Shown here one piece after another: positions 20,537-32,188 of a DNA stretch of 64,000 bases. Location: contig MU603950.1 in NCBI GenBank assembly GCA_025201845.1, positions 1,709 through 65,708 of the forward strand, read 5' to 3'. The notes beneath the pieces are model-generated. The model had not been told where the DNA came from. It made no database searches and was given only the letters and a program-made list of their open reading frames with translations. The position numbers and the translations under genes are program-made. The stretch comes from Martensiomyces pterosporus (lineage: Eukaryota; Kickxellomycota; Kickxellomycetes; Kickxellales; Kickxellaceae). Each line of letters opens with the position of its first letter. Position 1 is the first letter of the stretch.

Positions 20537-23023
20537 CTACTCCTCATCGCTAGACTCGTCCTCGTCATTATCATCTTCGTCGTCATCCTCATCCTCATCC
20601 GACTCGTTTAGCCAGTCAACGAATGGCTGAATGATTTGCACCAGCTCCGGGCTGACAGCATCGCCGGCCGCCTTGGCAGCCTTGTTGTGCCATGCAATGA
20701 CGGTCAAATCCTCGATAACGTCAAACTCGTACAGGAACCGAATCGTGTAAGCAAAGAGCTTACCGCGCAGCTTGCCATCGACAGACCCATCCAATGCACA
20801 GAACCTTTCGACGATGTCGACGACGTTTACCTGGTCCATGTTGGAGTAGATGTTTCTCTTGATGAGCTCGGCCCACTTGGCAAGCACGCTCTTGAGCGAT
20901 CCAGGCAGCGACTCAGCATCAACAGCTGACAAGACCTTTTGCACAACAATACGCCGCATCTCATCCAGGTTGCCGTCAAAGGCCATGCGCAAAGTGTTCA
21001 TCTCTAGCGCTGTGACATCGACGTTGTACCCCTCTGTGAACGACCTATCAAGAGTAAGCTTCAGCTCGTGCTCAAAGTCCTCCTGGAGGGCCTTGGACCT
21101 GTTGGCGCTGGCCTGGTCCAGACGCAGGTCGGCAAGCTCGCTGGCAAGCTCCTCGGCGTCTGCATTATCCAGATCAAGCATGTCCGACTCGTTGTCAGAG
21201 TTCTCGGTCTCGGTCGGTGGATCATCCGCAAGCTCAGCATCGACAAGGGAGATGTCACCGAACCGAGACCCAACGGCATGGAGATGCGCGTTGCGGTGGT
21301 CCTCCTCGTCAGAGTCCTCCTCCCAGCCGTCCCCTTCGCCCCTAACATCGTCCCAGACGTAGCCCACTCCGCACGCGCCAACGGCATCGGCATCGAACGA
21401 CTCATAGCCGGTGCTGCCGAGCGACGAGGGCATCGAGGCGTCGTTTGCAGCAGCACCCGCGCCAGGACGAGCAGCAATATTTCTGGTGTTTCCTGTAGGC
21501 TGGCCGCCATAGCTGGTATCATCGTCGCCGTCGTCCTCATCGCTGTTTGAAGATGCAAAGTCTGCTTCCTCGTCGTCTTCATCCGCACTAAAGTCATCAT
21601 CAGAGAACTCGCTGTTAATCTGGCGCTTTCTGCGAGCAATACGAGTGAACGCCTCGATTCTGATGTTTGGGCCGATGGTCACGTCGTCGCCAACAATGCA
21701 GCCGCGCTCGATAACGACGTTGTCAAGGATGGTTACGCGCTCGCCAAGGATGGCTCGCTCAACTACAGAGCCCTTGCCAACCTTTGATCCGCCAAAGATG
21801 TACGAGCCACGGACCACAGCACGCTCGTCAATGCGGCATCCAGATCCAAGAACAGAGTCCGAAACGCTGGCAAAGTCAGCGACGTGGCAGCTGGGACCAA
21901 GCACTACATGGTGCTCAACACGGCTCTCGCGGCCAAGGAACACGGACGACGACTTGTAGACGGCGCCGCGGTGGTAGCTGTATGCGGGTCCATCGACAGG
22001 GTTGCTGTCTGGGCAAAGCGGATACGTCCACCTGCCGATCAGATCGCGGCTGATGGCATCATACGCAGAAGTGTCTGCAACTCCAGCAGCATAGCCGCTG
22101 TGGCTGGCAAACATGAGGTCGTCCTCAGCAAAGTCGTCCGAGTCTCCGGGAGCTGCAGACAGCACACCGGGGGCTGCTGCCGAAGCAGCAGTGGCCTCGG
22201 AGAGCACGCAGCTGGACCCAGCGAGAATGTGAGCATAGATCGTTGAGCTCAGCAGATCAGAGGTAAGAATGCCGTGGATGAAATCGCGACGCATGGTCTG
22301 GTAGTCAAAGTTCTCGGTGAAGAGAGCCAAAGCCTCGAGCGAGCAAATGGCCACATGCGTGTCGACAAGATCGGCCCGAAGCTCGACCTCGGGGTGAGTG
22401 GTGATGACCTCCGTCTGGATGCTCATGTGCTTCTTTCTGGGCAGTGCAGGCGACGAGTTGATGGCAAGAAGCTTGTTTGTGCTCGGATCAATGACATACA
22501 CAGACTCGTCGCTCTTATCGTGCAAGCGGTGGTTCGGCGTGGCCTCCTGCAGCAGCATGGTCATGATCTGGTTCTTGTCGCGCTGCTTGTGTGCCATGTG
22601 TGCGGCAGCAATGCTCGATAGGTCCATGTTCGACACCACAATCCCGGTGCACAGAATGAAGTCGGACCGGATGATGGAGCTGCCGTCGATCTCACGGAGC
22701 GCATCGCCAACAGAGCTGGCGCCCTGCACAACCTTCACAATGACTTTCATGGGCGAATGTCCGCGAGCCCACTTTGACTGTCTGATATATGCCCGCAGCT
22801 TGTCCGAATGAGCCTGGCAAACAAGGTACGTCTCGTCAACGCCAGATGACGCGAGAAATTCCAGTGTGTACTCGACCATTGGGACATTGCACAGCGGAAG
22901 CAGGCACCGAGGCTTGTTCAGCGCCAAGGGCTGGAAGAGCTGGTCAAAGGAGTCTGCCAAAACAACAGCCTTCAGCTCCTCCTCTCTGTCTACCTTGGCG
23001 TGGCTTCCCTTTCCTGGCGCCAT
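20537..23023 (-). CDS. GCD6: Translation initiation factor eIF2B subunit epsilon
   Basis: The 828-residue protein is the catalytic subunit of eIF2B, which exchanges GDP for GTP on eIF2. The nucleotidyl-transferase-like domain fills about residues 15-250 (LNKPRCLLPLCNVPMVEYTL). Left-handed beta-helix hexapeptide repeats follow at about 360-450 (GSGCRIDERAVVRGSYIFGG). A long acidic, disordered linker comes next, then the C-terminal W2/HEAT domain with acidic and aromatic boxes (QPFVDWLNESDEDED) that contacts eIF2-beta. The length is somewhat above yeast Gcd6 (712), mainly because of the acidic linker. The gene has one exon. Its partner eIF2B-gamma lies 19 kb away on the same strand. Confidence 0.96.
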   Translation of the reverse strand: MAPGKGSHAKVDREEELKAVVLADSFDQLFQPLALNKPRCLLPLCNVPMVEYTLEFLASSGVDETYLVCQAHSDKLRAYIRQSKWARGHSPMKVIVKVVQGASSVGDALREIDGSSIIRSDFILCTGIVVSNMDLSSIAAAHMAHKQRDKNQIMTMLLQEATPNHRLHDKSDESVYVIDPSTNKLLAINSSPALPRKKHMSIQTEVITTHPEVELRADLVDTHVAICSLEALALFTENFDYQTMRRDFIHGILTSDLLSSTIYAHILAGSSCVLSEATAASAAAPGVLSAAPGDSDDFAEDDLMFASHSGYAAGVADTSAYDAISRDLIGRWTYPLCPDSNPVDGPAYSYHRGAVYKSSSVFLGRESRVEHHVVLGPSCHVADFASVSDSVLGSGCRIDERAVVRGSYIFGGSKVGKGSVVERAILGERVTILDNVVIERGCIVGDDVTIGPNIRIEAFTRIARRKRQINSEFSDDDFSADEDDEEADFASSNSDEDDGDDDTSYGGQPTGNTRNIAARPGAGAAANDASMPSSLGSTGYESFDADAVGACGVGYVWDDVRGEGDGWEEDSDEEDHRNAHLHAVGSRFGDISLVDAELADDPPTETENSDNESDMLDLDNADAEELASELADLRLDQASANRSKALQEDFEHELKLTLDRSFTEGYNVDVTALEMNTLRMAFDGNLDEMRRIVVQKVLSAVDAESLPGSLKSVLAKWAELIKRNIYSNMDQVNVVDIVERFCALDGSVDGKLRGKLFAYTIRFLYEFDVIEDLTVIAWHNKAAKAAGDAVSPELVQIIQPFVDWLNESDEDEDDDEDDNDEDESSDEE

Positions 23024-23527
23024 TTCAACGTTCTCAGCTGCTGGCGTTTAATCAATGCTACTCCTAATTGTGAATCGAAAGCGTGTGGCTGTCGCCGTGT
23101 GTGTCTGTAGCGCGGGCGAAACAAGCATGCAATGCGCACGTAGCAGAAGGGAGGCTGGGGAAGAAAGGAAGAAGGCGGGCCAGCTGAGCTCAGCAACTGC
23201 TGCCCGTCCACAGAAAAGAATTTGCAGCCTTCTGCGAAGATCACGTGCACAGGCAGATTATATCAGTTGATTGACTAGGAGCTCTGTGGATCCGCCTGGA
23301 TCTCTTGATGCTGGAGCCAAGCCAGCAGACAGCCAGCGCCGCAGCTCAGGCTGGGCGTGCCTCCAGAGCAGCCGGAGCAAGGCCTGGCAGGCAAGCCAGC
23401 GAGCACAGGATGTGGCATGGAAAATAGGATCAGCGGGCCTTGGGAAGCGCCTATGGTTTACCGCTTTTATTCGTTTATCTAAAGGCAGGAGAGGCAAGAG
23501 TGTGTAGCTGATGGCACAAAGCTGAGC
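23024..23527. other. 504-bp gap between GCD6 start and a small minus-strand gene
   Basis: The region should hold the GCD6 promoter and the 3' UTR of the next minus-strand gene. Overlapping frames of about 80 codons on both strands at 23258-23507 resemble nothing known. No RNA gene was seen. Confidence 0.4.
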
Positions 23528-23870
23528 TTAGAGCTTGGACACGCGAACGCCGCGCTTGGCCTGGGCTGGCTTGTCGGTCTTGCTGATGCGCTGGCGGCGC
23601 AGTTTACTCTACAGCAGACGCCGATAGAAAAAAAAAACAGAAAGAGTCAGAGACATAAAGCCGAGATAAAGTCATGTAGCTGTCTCTAATGCAAGCGGTG
23701 GACCATGCCGCAAACTGCCCTGCTTTTGCAGCGGCTATTACCTTCTCTTTTGTCTTCAGGGCATTTGTCTTTCTGTTCTGCGAGAGAAAGCGGAGCTGGA
23801 GTGGGGCCATGGCGGCAATGCGCAGTGGCGAGGCGACAAGAGCGCCTGTGACTTTTGACAGCGCGAGCAT
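23528..23870 (-). CDS. Small basic protein, possibly mitochondrial, two exons
   Basis: The exons are 23742-23870 and 23528-23608, joined in phase 0 across a 133-nt intron (GTAATA...TGTAG, with a pyrimidine run before the acceptor). The product has 69 residues: an N-terminus with hydrophobic and arginine residues but no acidic ones, like a mitochondrial presequence, then a strongly basic body (FLSQNRKTNALKTKEK and LRRQRISKTDK) ending in KRGVRVSKL. I do not recognise the family. Size and charge would suit a small mitochondrial ribosomal or RNA-binding protein. An internal ATG at residue 21 could be the start instead. Support is the open frame, good splice sites and a sensible C-terminus only. 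Confidence 0.5.
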
Positions 23871-24001
23871 GGGCGTAGCTTCGGAAGAAAAAGCGAAGAA
23901 AAAGACAGCCTGTGCAATGGCCCAAAATTCAAGCTACAGTAAAATGCGAAGCGAAAGAAAGCGAGTGGGCGAAGTTTTTAAGCTCGAGTGGGGTGACAAG
24001 C

Positions 24002-26006
24002 TCAGTGCTTGCCCCCGCCTTTCCCTTTCTTGCCCTTGGCTGAGCGCTCCTGCAGGATCTGATCGACGAGGTGTTTGGGCAGGTTGCTGGCTAAAGCATG
24101 CCCAGTGTCCTTTATGTGGTTGAACAGCTGGTTCCGCGATGTGAACTGCTTGTTGCAGACATTGCACAGCAGCTCCTTCTGCTCCTTCTTCTTCTGCCTC
24201 TCTTTTCGAAGCTCCTTCTTGGACAGCCTTTGCGGCGGTGTGTCTCTTGATTCATCCACCGTCTCTGCGCCTTCTTCCTGGTCGCCAGTCGTGTCGGCGC
24301 TCTGGGACAAGGAGTCCACGGCCTCTGCCGGGTCGCAGCTGGTATCCAGCTCGTCCCCTGTGGCTGACAGAGCCTTGCTGGCGTTCTGCCGCCTCTTGCT
24401 CTTGCTTTTGTTCTTCTTGCTGCCCTTCGCCTGAGCCATACTCAGATTTCTGATCATCTGCGCCAAGACATCGTCATCCTCGTTGACAGCATCGGCATCA
24501 GTATCGGCATCGACATCAGCATCGGCGTCAGATTCTGGTTTGGCACCTGCATCCGACACTGATTCGAGAGGCGTAGAGAAGGCCTCGTCATCTTCGCTGG
24601 CGTCAACAGCGCCGCTGCTTGGGTTGGGATGTGCAGGGATTTCTCCACGAGCCATCATCTTAGCCATATGCCGCTCCTCGCGCAGCATCTCTCGTCTGAT
24701 TTCACGAACTGCCTTTTGGTGCTTCTTGCTCTTTTCATGGTTTGCCTTTTGTGCAGCCGTCTTGAATACCTTGTCACAAGTAACGCAGACAAGCTCACTT
24801 TCGGGATCGAGCTCCTGGTCGCTGGCATCCCTGCAAGACAAGGCGTCTTGCTCGCTCTCGCCCTTCTGCCCCTTGCTCCCAGATGCGCTGTCGCTTTCGG
24901 AGCCTTCGGGGCCTTCAGAAAAGTCGCTGATGTACTCTTCCAGGTGGTTGGAATAGTCCACTTCCTCCCACGCCTGGCGCACATACGTGCTTGCGCCCTC
25001 GATAATGGCGGCGCGCTGCTCAGTTACCCGGCGCTTGCGATCCTTCTCACGTTCTGTCTGCAAGCGCTGCTGCTCCTCGACAAACTGCTTATAGCGTGGA
25101 TCGCGCTTCTTTACCCACGCGGCCAGATTCTGCACAGTCTCGGTGAACTCGCGCTTCGCCTTTTCGCGCATATTCTTGTTTTCCTTCTCCATCAGGCGTC
25201 GGATCTGGCGGTTCTCTGCATCAGCCAAGCGGTACTTGTCGAACCAGCCAAATGACTTGCGCGTAGAGAATGTCGTCCAAAAGTTGTAAAAGTCGCGCAG
25301 CGTTGTGCCTGTGCCTTCCCTGCGCGACCGGTGCTTGGAGCGGCCCTGTGCACTGGCATAGAGCGCATCTTCGTCAAAGTGCGTGTGCGAGTCGCCAAAG
25401 TCCAGGTTGTAGATGACATCGATGTGCTCTTCAGTGTCGGGGTCGAACACCTGAATCTCCTCGTCGCGCAGCTTCTCAAATATGCTGCGGTACACAGCGT
25501 AAAAGCCACCAGGCGAGCCATCGAATCCACGGAACGAGGATACGCTAAAGTACTTCATAAGCGAGTCTGTCGATGTGAAGCTCACGTTTGCGCTGTAGTC
25601 GCCCTGGCCACCTCCAGCGCCGGGCGTGGCCATGAAGTCATCGCCTCGTAGAATCTGCTCCCTGTGGTTATCGTACCATGTTCGCTCTTGGGGGTCGCTC
25701 AGTGTCTCGTACGCCTCTTTGATCTGGGCGAATATCTGAGTGGCTTCCTCGACGTTGTCATAGTTCTTGTCTATGGAGAATATGTACAAAAGCTCAGAGA
25801 AGGTGGCTGGAACGACTGCGGTTAGCAAGGGCCTGGCGCTGCTGCTTGAAAAACAAATGTGCACTTTTCGCGCCATATGGCTGCAGCGCAAATGCCAACG
25901 CACCTGGATGCCAAACCAACGCCTGCTTTCTGTACGCCTTCTTGAGGTCCGAATCGGTGGCAGTTCTCTCGACGCCAAGCAATTCATAGTAGCATGTCCT
26001 TGCCAT
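24002..26006 (-). CDS. JJJ1: J-domain and zinc-finger protein Jjj1/DNAJC21
   Basis: The exons are 25904-26006 and 24002-25770 with a 133-nt intron; the product is 623 residues. The N-terminal J domain ([20 protein letters not shown]) contains HPD, and the intron splits its aspartate codon after the first base. The body matches DNAJC21/Jjj1, including [20 protein letters not shown] and a charged helical region. Two C2H2 fingers are present: CVTCDKVF...H (from Cys363) and CNVCNKQF...H (about 570-592). The C-terminus is lysine-rich. Yeast Jjj1 acts with Rei1 and Ssa Hsp70 to release Arx1 from exported pre-60S particles. A linker is rich in Asp-Ala repeats encoded by a GAT/GCC-type repeat (about 24486-24530). 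Confidence 0.95.
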
Positions 26007-26386
26007 GGTAGTCCTGTTTTTTTTGTGTAGTGGCCAAGCTTTCTAGAAGTAGGGAAAACAAGCAACGCTATTAGCCTCCATAGACAGCAGAATAAGGCCG
26101 CAGTGGGACTGAAGAAGCGGCTGTGATGGCTGAGAGGGCAGTGTGAGGGCTTTTTTTGCGCGAGTTGCAGCTGGGATCCGCAGCTTTCCATGGCAACAAT
26201 CGCGCTCTTCTTAAGCCCTTCCCCGCCACACTCCACTCCACTCCACTCCACACTCTGCCCTGCTCTGCTCTTTTTCCTCTATGCTCTCTTGTTTTTGAAG
26301 CTTTATTGCCAGCAAGCGGCTCTCCTCCTGCCTTCTTCTGCATCCCACTCGCTACTCTTGCTTACGTCTGCTGCACGGCACCGACA
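26007..26386. promoter_or_regulatory. Divergent intergenic region, JJJ1 / Ariadne ligase, with CACTC repeat
   Basis: These 380 bp separate two divergent starts. A short tandem array of ACTCC/CACTC units runs from 26227 to 26253, followed by a CT-rich leader. The plus frame is open back to 26156, but that part is unconserved. Confidence 0.5.
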
Positions 26387-28042
26387 ATGAACGGCTACGA
26401 CTCTGAAGAGTTTATGGACTATGATTCCGACGAGGTCTACGAGTACTCGGACGATGAGATTGCCAGCGACGACGCCAGTAATGCAAAGCCGAGCCAGGCC
26501 AAGACCGGCCCAGCACGCAGTAGCCAGCTACATGGCGGCGGCGATGGCGCCGCTGACGAGACCCAGGACTTTAGCGAGAACTTCTACGACGACGACGACT
26601 ACTTTGGTGCGGACACAAGCGGCTTTGAGCCGGTACTCAGCAGACGCCAGCAGAAGAAGCCATGGGAGGTAGACTTTGTGGTCTATGACTCTGAGGGCCT
26701 GCGCGAAAAGCAAGAGGCCACGGTCAGCCGCCTTGAGCCGCTGCTCTCAGTCTCGAGGGACGCCACCACCCTGCTCCTGCGCTGCTATCTATGGAAGGAA
26801 GAGTCGCTGGTCGAGGACTATCTGAACGACGCTGGGCGCACTCTAACCAAGGTCGGCCTGTCCGCCAACCCACCCACACCCAGGCTGCAGTCCGGAGACG
26901 ACGAATTTACCTGCGGAATCTGCTTCTGCGACGGCCCAGACGAGCAGTACCTTGCCCTCTCCTGCGGACACCGCTTCTGCTCCGACTGCTATGCGACGTA
27001 CATTACAGGAAAGGTGGTGGAGGGCGAATCCTGGCGCATCAGGTGTCCGGCCCCCAAGTGCAAGACCCTTGTCGGCGAGCAGCCGTCTCGGCTGCTTCTG
27101 GAAAGCAGCCCGAGTGTCCTGCATCGCTACGAGGACAACCTCACACGCAGCTTTGTCAACGATCTGGAGTCGTTTTCCTGGTGCCCAGCACCCAACTGCG
27201 AGTATGCGGTTGAATGCCACGTCCCGCGATCTGCGTGGACCGCTGTTGTCCCCACGGTCAACTGCAAATGCGACAAGGCATTCTGCTTTGGTTGCAAGCT
27301 TGATGATCACATGCCCGTTCCATGCTTCCTTGCTGAAAGGTGGCTCCAGAAGTGCAAGGACGACTCGGAGACGTCGAACTGGATCAAGGCCAACACAAAG
27401 GAATGCACCAAGTGCAAGGCAACCATCGAGAAGAACGGCGGGTGCAACCACATGACATGCCGCGAGTGCCACTATGAGTTCTGCTGGGTCTGCATGGGCC
27501 CGTGGAGCGAGCACGGCACCACGTACTACCAGTGCAACCGCTTCAACGAGGATTCGAGCAAGACCGCGCGCGACTCCGTCTCCAAGTCGAGAGCATCGCT
27601 AGAGCGCTATCTCCACTACTATACCCGGTTCAACAACCACGAGCAGAGCGCAAAGCTTGCACGCAAGCTGCTTGCCTACACAGAGAAGAACATGGAGCAG
27701 ATGCAGCGCGAGTCGACGCTCTCTTGGATCGAGGTCCAGTTCCTCAGCGACGCCGTTGATGTTCTCAGCATCTGCCGCTCGACGCTCAAATGGTCCTATG
27801 TCCTGGCATACTACATGGAGTCCGACAACCAGAAGATCATCTACGAAAACAACCAGTCGGACCTGGAAATGGCCACTGAGCAGCTCAATGAGCTGGTTGA
27901 GAACCCGATTGGCCAGGACTCCATCGAGGTAACCAAGCGCAAGATCATCGACAAGACAACATATGTCAAGTCCCGGTGGGAAACGCTGCTTGGCGACACA
28001 GCCCTTGGCCTCCAGGAAAACAGGTGGGCGTTTGTCGCTTAG
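26387..28042 (+). CDS. Ariadne-type RBR E3 ubiquitin ligase
   Basis: The 551-residue protein has the order typical of Ariadne ligases (human ARIH1, yeast Hel1). An acidic N-terminus is followed by a UBA-like segment (LLLRCYLWKEESLVEDYL) and RING1 starting at Cys176 (CGICFCDG...CGHRFCSDCY). The IBR and Rcat/RING2 come next (CTKCKATIEKNGGCNHMTC), with the expected catalytic Cys353 in GGCNHM. The C-terminal Ariadne helical domain covers about 400-551. RBR ligases accept ubiquitin from an E2 onto that cysteine; in Ariadne proteins the C-terminal domain is autoinhibitory and relieved by neddylated cullins. A UBC4-type E2 gene lies 1.9 kb downstream. The gene is intronless. Confidence 0.95.
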   Translation: MNGYDSEEFMDYDSDEVYEYSDDEIASDDASNAKPSQAKTGPARSSQLHGGGDGAADETQDFSENFYDDDDYFGADTSGFEPVLSRRQQKKPWEVDFVVYDSEGLREKQEATVSRLEPLLSVSRDATTLLLRCYLWKEESLVEDYLNDAGRTLTKVGLSANPPTPRLQSGDDEFTCGICFCDGPDEQYLALSCGHRFCSDCYATYITGKVVEGESWRIRCPAPKCKTLVGEQPSRLLLESSPSVLHRYEDNLTRSFVNDLESFSWCPAPNCEYAVECHVPRSAWTAVVPTVNCKCDKAFCFGCKLDDHMPVPCFLAERWLQKCKDDSETSNWIKANTKECTKCKATIEKNGGCNHMTCRECHYEFCWVCMGPWSEHGTTYYQCNRFNEDSSKTARDSVSKSRASLERYLHYYTRFNNHEQSAKLARKLLAYTEKNMEQMQRESTLSWIEVQFLSDAVDVLSICRSTLKWSYVLAYYMESDNQKIIYENNQSDLEMATEQLNELVENPIGQDSIEVTKRKIIDKTTYVKSRWETLLGDTALGLQENRWAFVA

Positions 28043-28237
28043 CCTTTTTCCCTGTCCACCTTGTAAACTATCAAACAGCGGTGTTTTTTTGCTACCACCT
28101 TCTCCTTACAAGCAGGTCCTTTTTGCCCTTCCAGCATTACATTTTGCTCTTTTGCTGGTCCTCTTGCTAGCTAATGGAGCGCCTCAGGGGTGAGGCACTA
28201 AAAGAGAAGAAAAGCTGTAGATGCATCTTGTTTCTGC

Positions 28238-29470
28238 TTAAATCTCCAAGTCATCATCGGGATCATCTTCGTCCCAGTCATCCTCCTCGTCCAGCTGATA
28301 ATATATCTCGCCGCCGTTGCTGGTGCTGCTGGTGCTGCTGTTGAGGATAGCAGTGCTGACGCCACTGCCTTCGCTGGCCGACAAACCAAGATCAGCAAGC
28401 TGTGCTTCAAGATACGGCAGCTCAACGCTGGCCTTGTCGCGGCGCTGCTTTTCAGTCAGACTCAGGTTGAACGGAAGATTTGCGGTTGGATCGGGTGCCT
28501 GTTTCTCTGTGCTGCTCGAACCAGACGATGGCAGGTCCTTGCCAGATGCCTTGGCACCGGCAGAGCTTGTCGCAGGCGCCAGCGCCAGTGCTGGTGGCTG
28601 GGTTGCCGACAGATCCCCGGCGTCATCCTGGGCCGCTACAGATGAGGCTGCCACACTTATTGGCGTGAATAAAGGCATGCCGCTGTCTTGAATCTCAAAT
28701 GCCGAAACCTCAAGTCCAACCTTTCCCGACTGCTTTCTGTGCTCGAGACGAATGAGCGCACGACGCGTGTCGTTGTGTCCAAGGGACACAAACGGCCGTG
28801 GCCGCCCATCCGAATACCACCCAGGCATCCACGAATCAAGTGACTCTAGCGGATAGACGTCTATAACTGCGTCTGCTAAGTTGCATAGCGTGCTGGCCAG
28901 CATGGGGGAGCTTTCAGCTTCTTTGCCGCCTTCTGTATGCCTGGCAAACGTGTCACGCGGGTAGCGAGCCAGAATCCGAGACTTGCTGACTGACCCCATG
29001 CTGCGACGGATTCCACGGAGCAGGACCAGTGTAGAAACCGTGGATTCACGCAACAGACGATCCAGGCTGTCAAAGACAACAAGAATCCCGTCGTAGCCGC
29101 TACCGCCAGCACCAGATCCAGTCGTCACACGCACTATGTGTTCTCTCACTTCGCCCTCCAGTTGGGCAAAGTTGATTTGGCTGCTGATATTGGCAGGCGG
29201 TAAACCCGCAGTGGTGATCTGCTGCAGCGACACACGCTTGTCGATGACTTTGACGTGAGGCGACTGCGCAATATCAGCGCTCACTGCCGACTCTGTGCAC
29301 ACAACGATTACGTAGAGCCCGCGGCTTAGGCTTTCGCGCACCAGTGCTTCTTGCAATGGGAGCGCAGTTTGCTGGGCAGTCTCTGAGAGGATTGCTAGGG
29401 GCACCTTGTATTGCTGGTACGTAGCAATGCGCTTGATCGAGAGGCCATTGCTGCTGGCTGCAGCACTCAT
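28238..29470 (-). CDS. ELP5: Elongator subunit Elp5
   Basis: The 410-residue protein has the RecA-like fold of Elp5 without an evident P-loop: early strands (GLYVIVVCTES), YDGILVVFDSLDRLL, and the diagnostic C-terminal block NLPFNLSLTEKQRRDKASVE before an acidic tail (DDWDEDDPDDDLEI). With Elp4 and Elp6 it forms the hexameric ring of Elongator, which makes the cm5 group on tRNA wobble uridines. A low-complexity Ala/Ser linker precedes the C-terminal block. The gene has one exon, converges on the Ariadne gene with a 195-bp gap and is divergent from UBC4. Confidence 0.88.
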   Translation of the reverse strand: MSAAASSNGLSIKRIATYQQYKVPLAILSETAQQTALPLQEALVRESLSRGLYVIVVCTESAVSADIAQSPHVKVIDKRVSLQQITTAGLPPANISSQINFAQLEGEVREHIVRVTTGSGAGGSGYDGILVVFDSLDRLLRESTVSTLVLLRGIRRSMGSVSKSRILARYPRDTFARHTEGGKEAESSPMLASTLCNLADAVIDVYPLESLDSWMPGWYSDGRPRPFVSLGHNDTRRALIRLEHRKQSGKVGLEVSAFEIQDSGMPLFTPISVAASSVAAQDDAGDLSATQPPALALAPATSSAGAKASGKDLPSSGSSSTEKQAPDPTANLPFNLSLTEKQRRDKASVELPYLEAQLADLGLSASEGSGVSTAILNSSTSSTSNGGEIYYQLDEEDDWDEDDPDDDLEI

Positions 29471-29918
29471 ACTTTGCGCGGCGCTTCCAACAGCCGGAAA
29501 AAAAACTATATATATTTATGCGAAGCAAGTGCGAGCCCTGGGTGGAAAGAGAGCGAGGGCTGAAAGCAGAAGAACGGCGCGGCGTAGCTTTGTGCTGCCA
29601 CAGCGGCGGCGAGTGTTTGGCAGCGTCTCCTCCTCAGCAATCGCGCCGTGTGTGTATTATGGACATGCCAAGCAAAATCAGGCAAAATCAAAAAGAATCA
29701 AGCCCGCAGCTGCCAGCCTGCCTCTCCTTACCCCCTGCTCCGTGTTTTGCAGCGGCTGGGGGAAGGGGTATTGTCTGGGCCACAGAAAGTTCTAGCTGCA
29801 TGCTTTTTCTCTCTTGCTCCACTTTGAATTTTGGAATAAATATTCATTTCTAACCAGCAGCCGCCGCTTCAATTAGTACTTTTATATACACATTTGACTC
29901 TCTTGCACTCCCCTCAGC
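29471..29918. promoter_or_regulatory. Divergent intergenic region, ELP5 / UBC4
   Basis: The 448 bp between the two divergent starts must contain both promoters. AT-rich patches lie near each start (TATATATTTAT at about 29508-29520, TTTTATATACA at about 29879-29890); they could serve as TATA-like elements. No other feature was recognised. Confidence 0.45.
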
Positions 29919-31052
<1,134 letters not shown>

Positions 31053-32188
31053 TTCCAGCTCCAGTCTCGGCTTTGAGGATGTTCGCTTTGGTGTATGATT
31101 TATTACAAGGCGTTGTTGCTTTTCCCTTCCACTCGCATAGTGCTCTATCTTGTCTCCCTTTATCTCAGCCGTCTTTCTTTTTATAAACATCTATATTAAA
31201 AAGAACTATGGCCCTACCATGCCAACATCCGTCGCTACGTTTATTTCTGAGGTGCGCAAAATTAAGCGAATGCACGGCTAAAACATTCAGCCATGCTCCA
31301 CTAGCTGATCGCGTGCGCCCAGTGCAGGTAGCAGTGGATCCTCTGTTGCTGGATGCATCAGTTGCCATGCCCCGCTGGCACAGCTGGTCTGTACTGTGGA
31401 TAGCGCGGAGCCAGCTGATTCCAAAGGAGAGCAGAGATGGCACTTTTTCTTTCGTTCTTTTTTATACTTGGTACATGCACTACACAACCCGCTGCACTCC
31501 CTGACACATCTCTGGCACATCTTGCTTGCTTGCTCATTTGGCATATGTGGCCCTAATGTGGAGTGTGGCGCTTGCTCATGTAATGCTCATAGAGAGCAGC
31601 TGCAGTGACACGCAATATCCTGTTTTGACATGCACCCAAGGTGAACGTCGATGAGAGAGAACCGCCTGCGCGCGAGAAGCTAGGCTGCAAGCTGGTTCAG
31701 TGGCTATTCAAAGTTAGTGGCATGCGCGCACAGGCGCAGCGGCTGCTGCGCCCTACTTGCAATCCTAGCACTGGCCTGCCAGTCGTGGAGCTGGGCCCTA
31801 CTTGCTACGGATCCGATACCCTCAGTGCGTGCCCGAGCAGCGCCAGCAGCGAGGCGAACCGGCAATCCCTCCCCTCTTGTTCGCGGCAATCAGCGGAAAA
31901 CAGCCATCGAGATGGCGGCCGCGGTGCTCTGCTTTTTCTTTCACATGGGAGTGGCAGCTCAGCAAGCGGTCACATGGGTAGGAGCCACCGGGCTACCTGA
32001 GAGACTTTGTGTGGGAAGCAGTCACTGCTGGCTGATATTGCGCTTCAATTTAGCAGTGCTGCGTTGCCTCTCTCGCCTCTTTCCTTCTTTGTCTATCGCC
32101 AGCAGTATCGTTGCCGCCACTCCTGTTGCTACATATAGCTGTGGTTGCACCTTTTAATATTACATCCTTTCATTATCTGCTTGCAGCC
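31053..32188. other. 1.1-kb intergenic region, UBC4 / PXMP4
   Basis: The region follows UBC4 and precedes PXMP4, both on the plus strand. It should contain the UBC4 3' UTR (AT-rich, with a run at about 31180-31205) and the PXMP4 promoter. Frames up to about 145 codons overlap one another and show no family resemblance. No RNA gene or repeat was recognised. Confidence 0.45.

Noticed and set aside
26156..26386. 77-residue N-terminal extension of the Ariadne ligase
   Set aside because: The extension is low-complexity leader with a CACTC repeat, and the conserved acidic N-terminus starts at the ATG at 26387.
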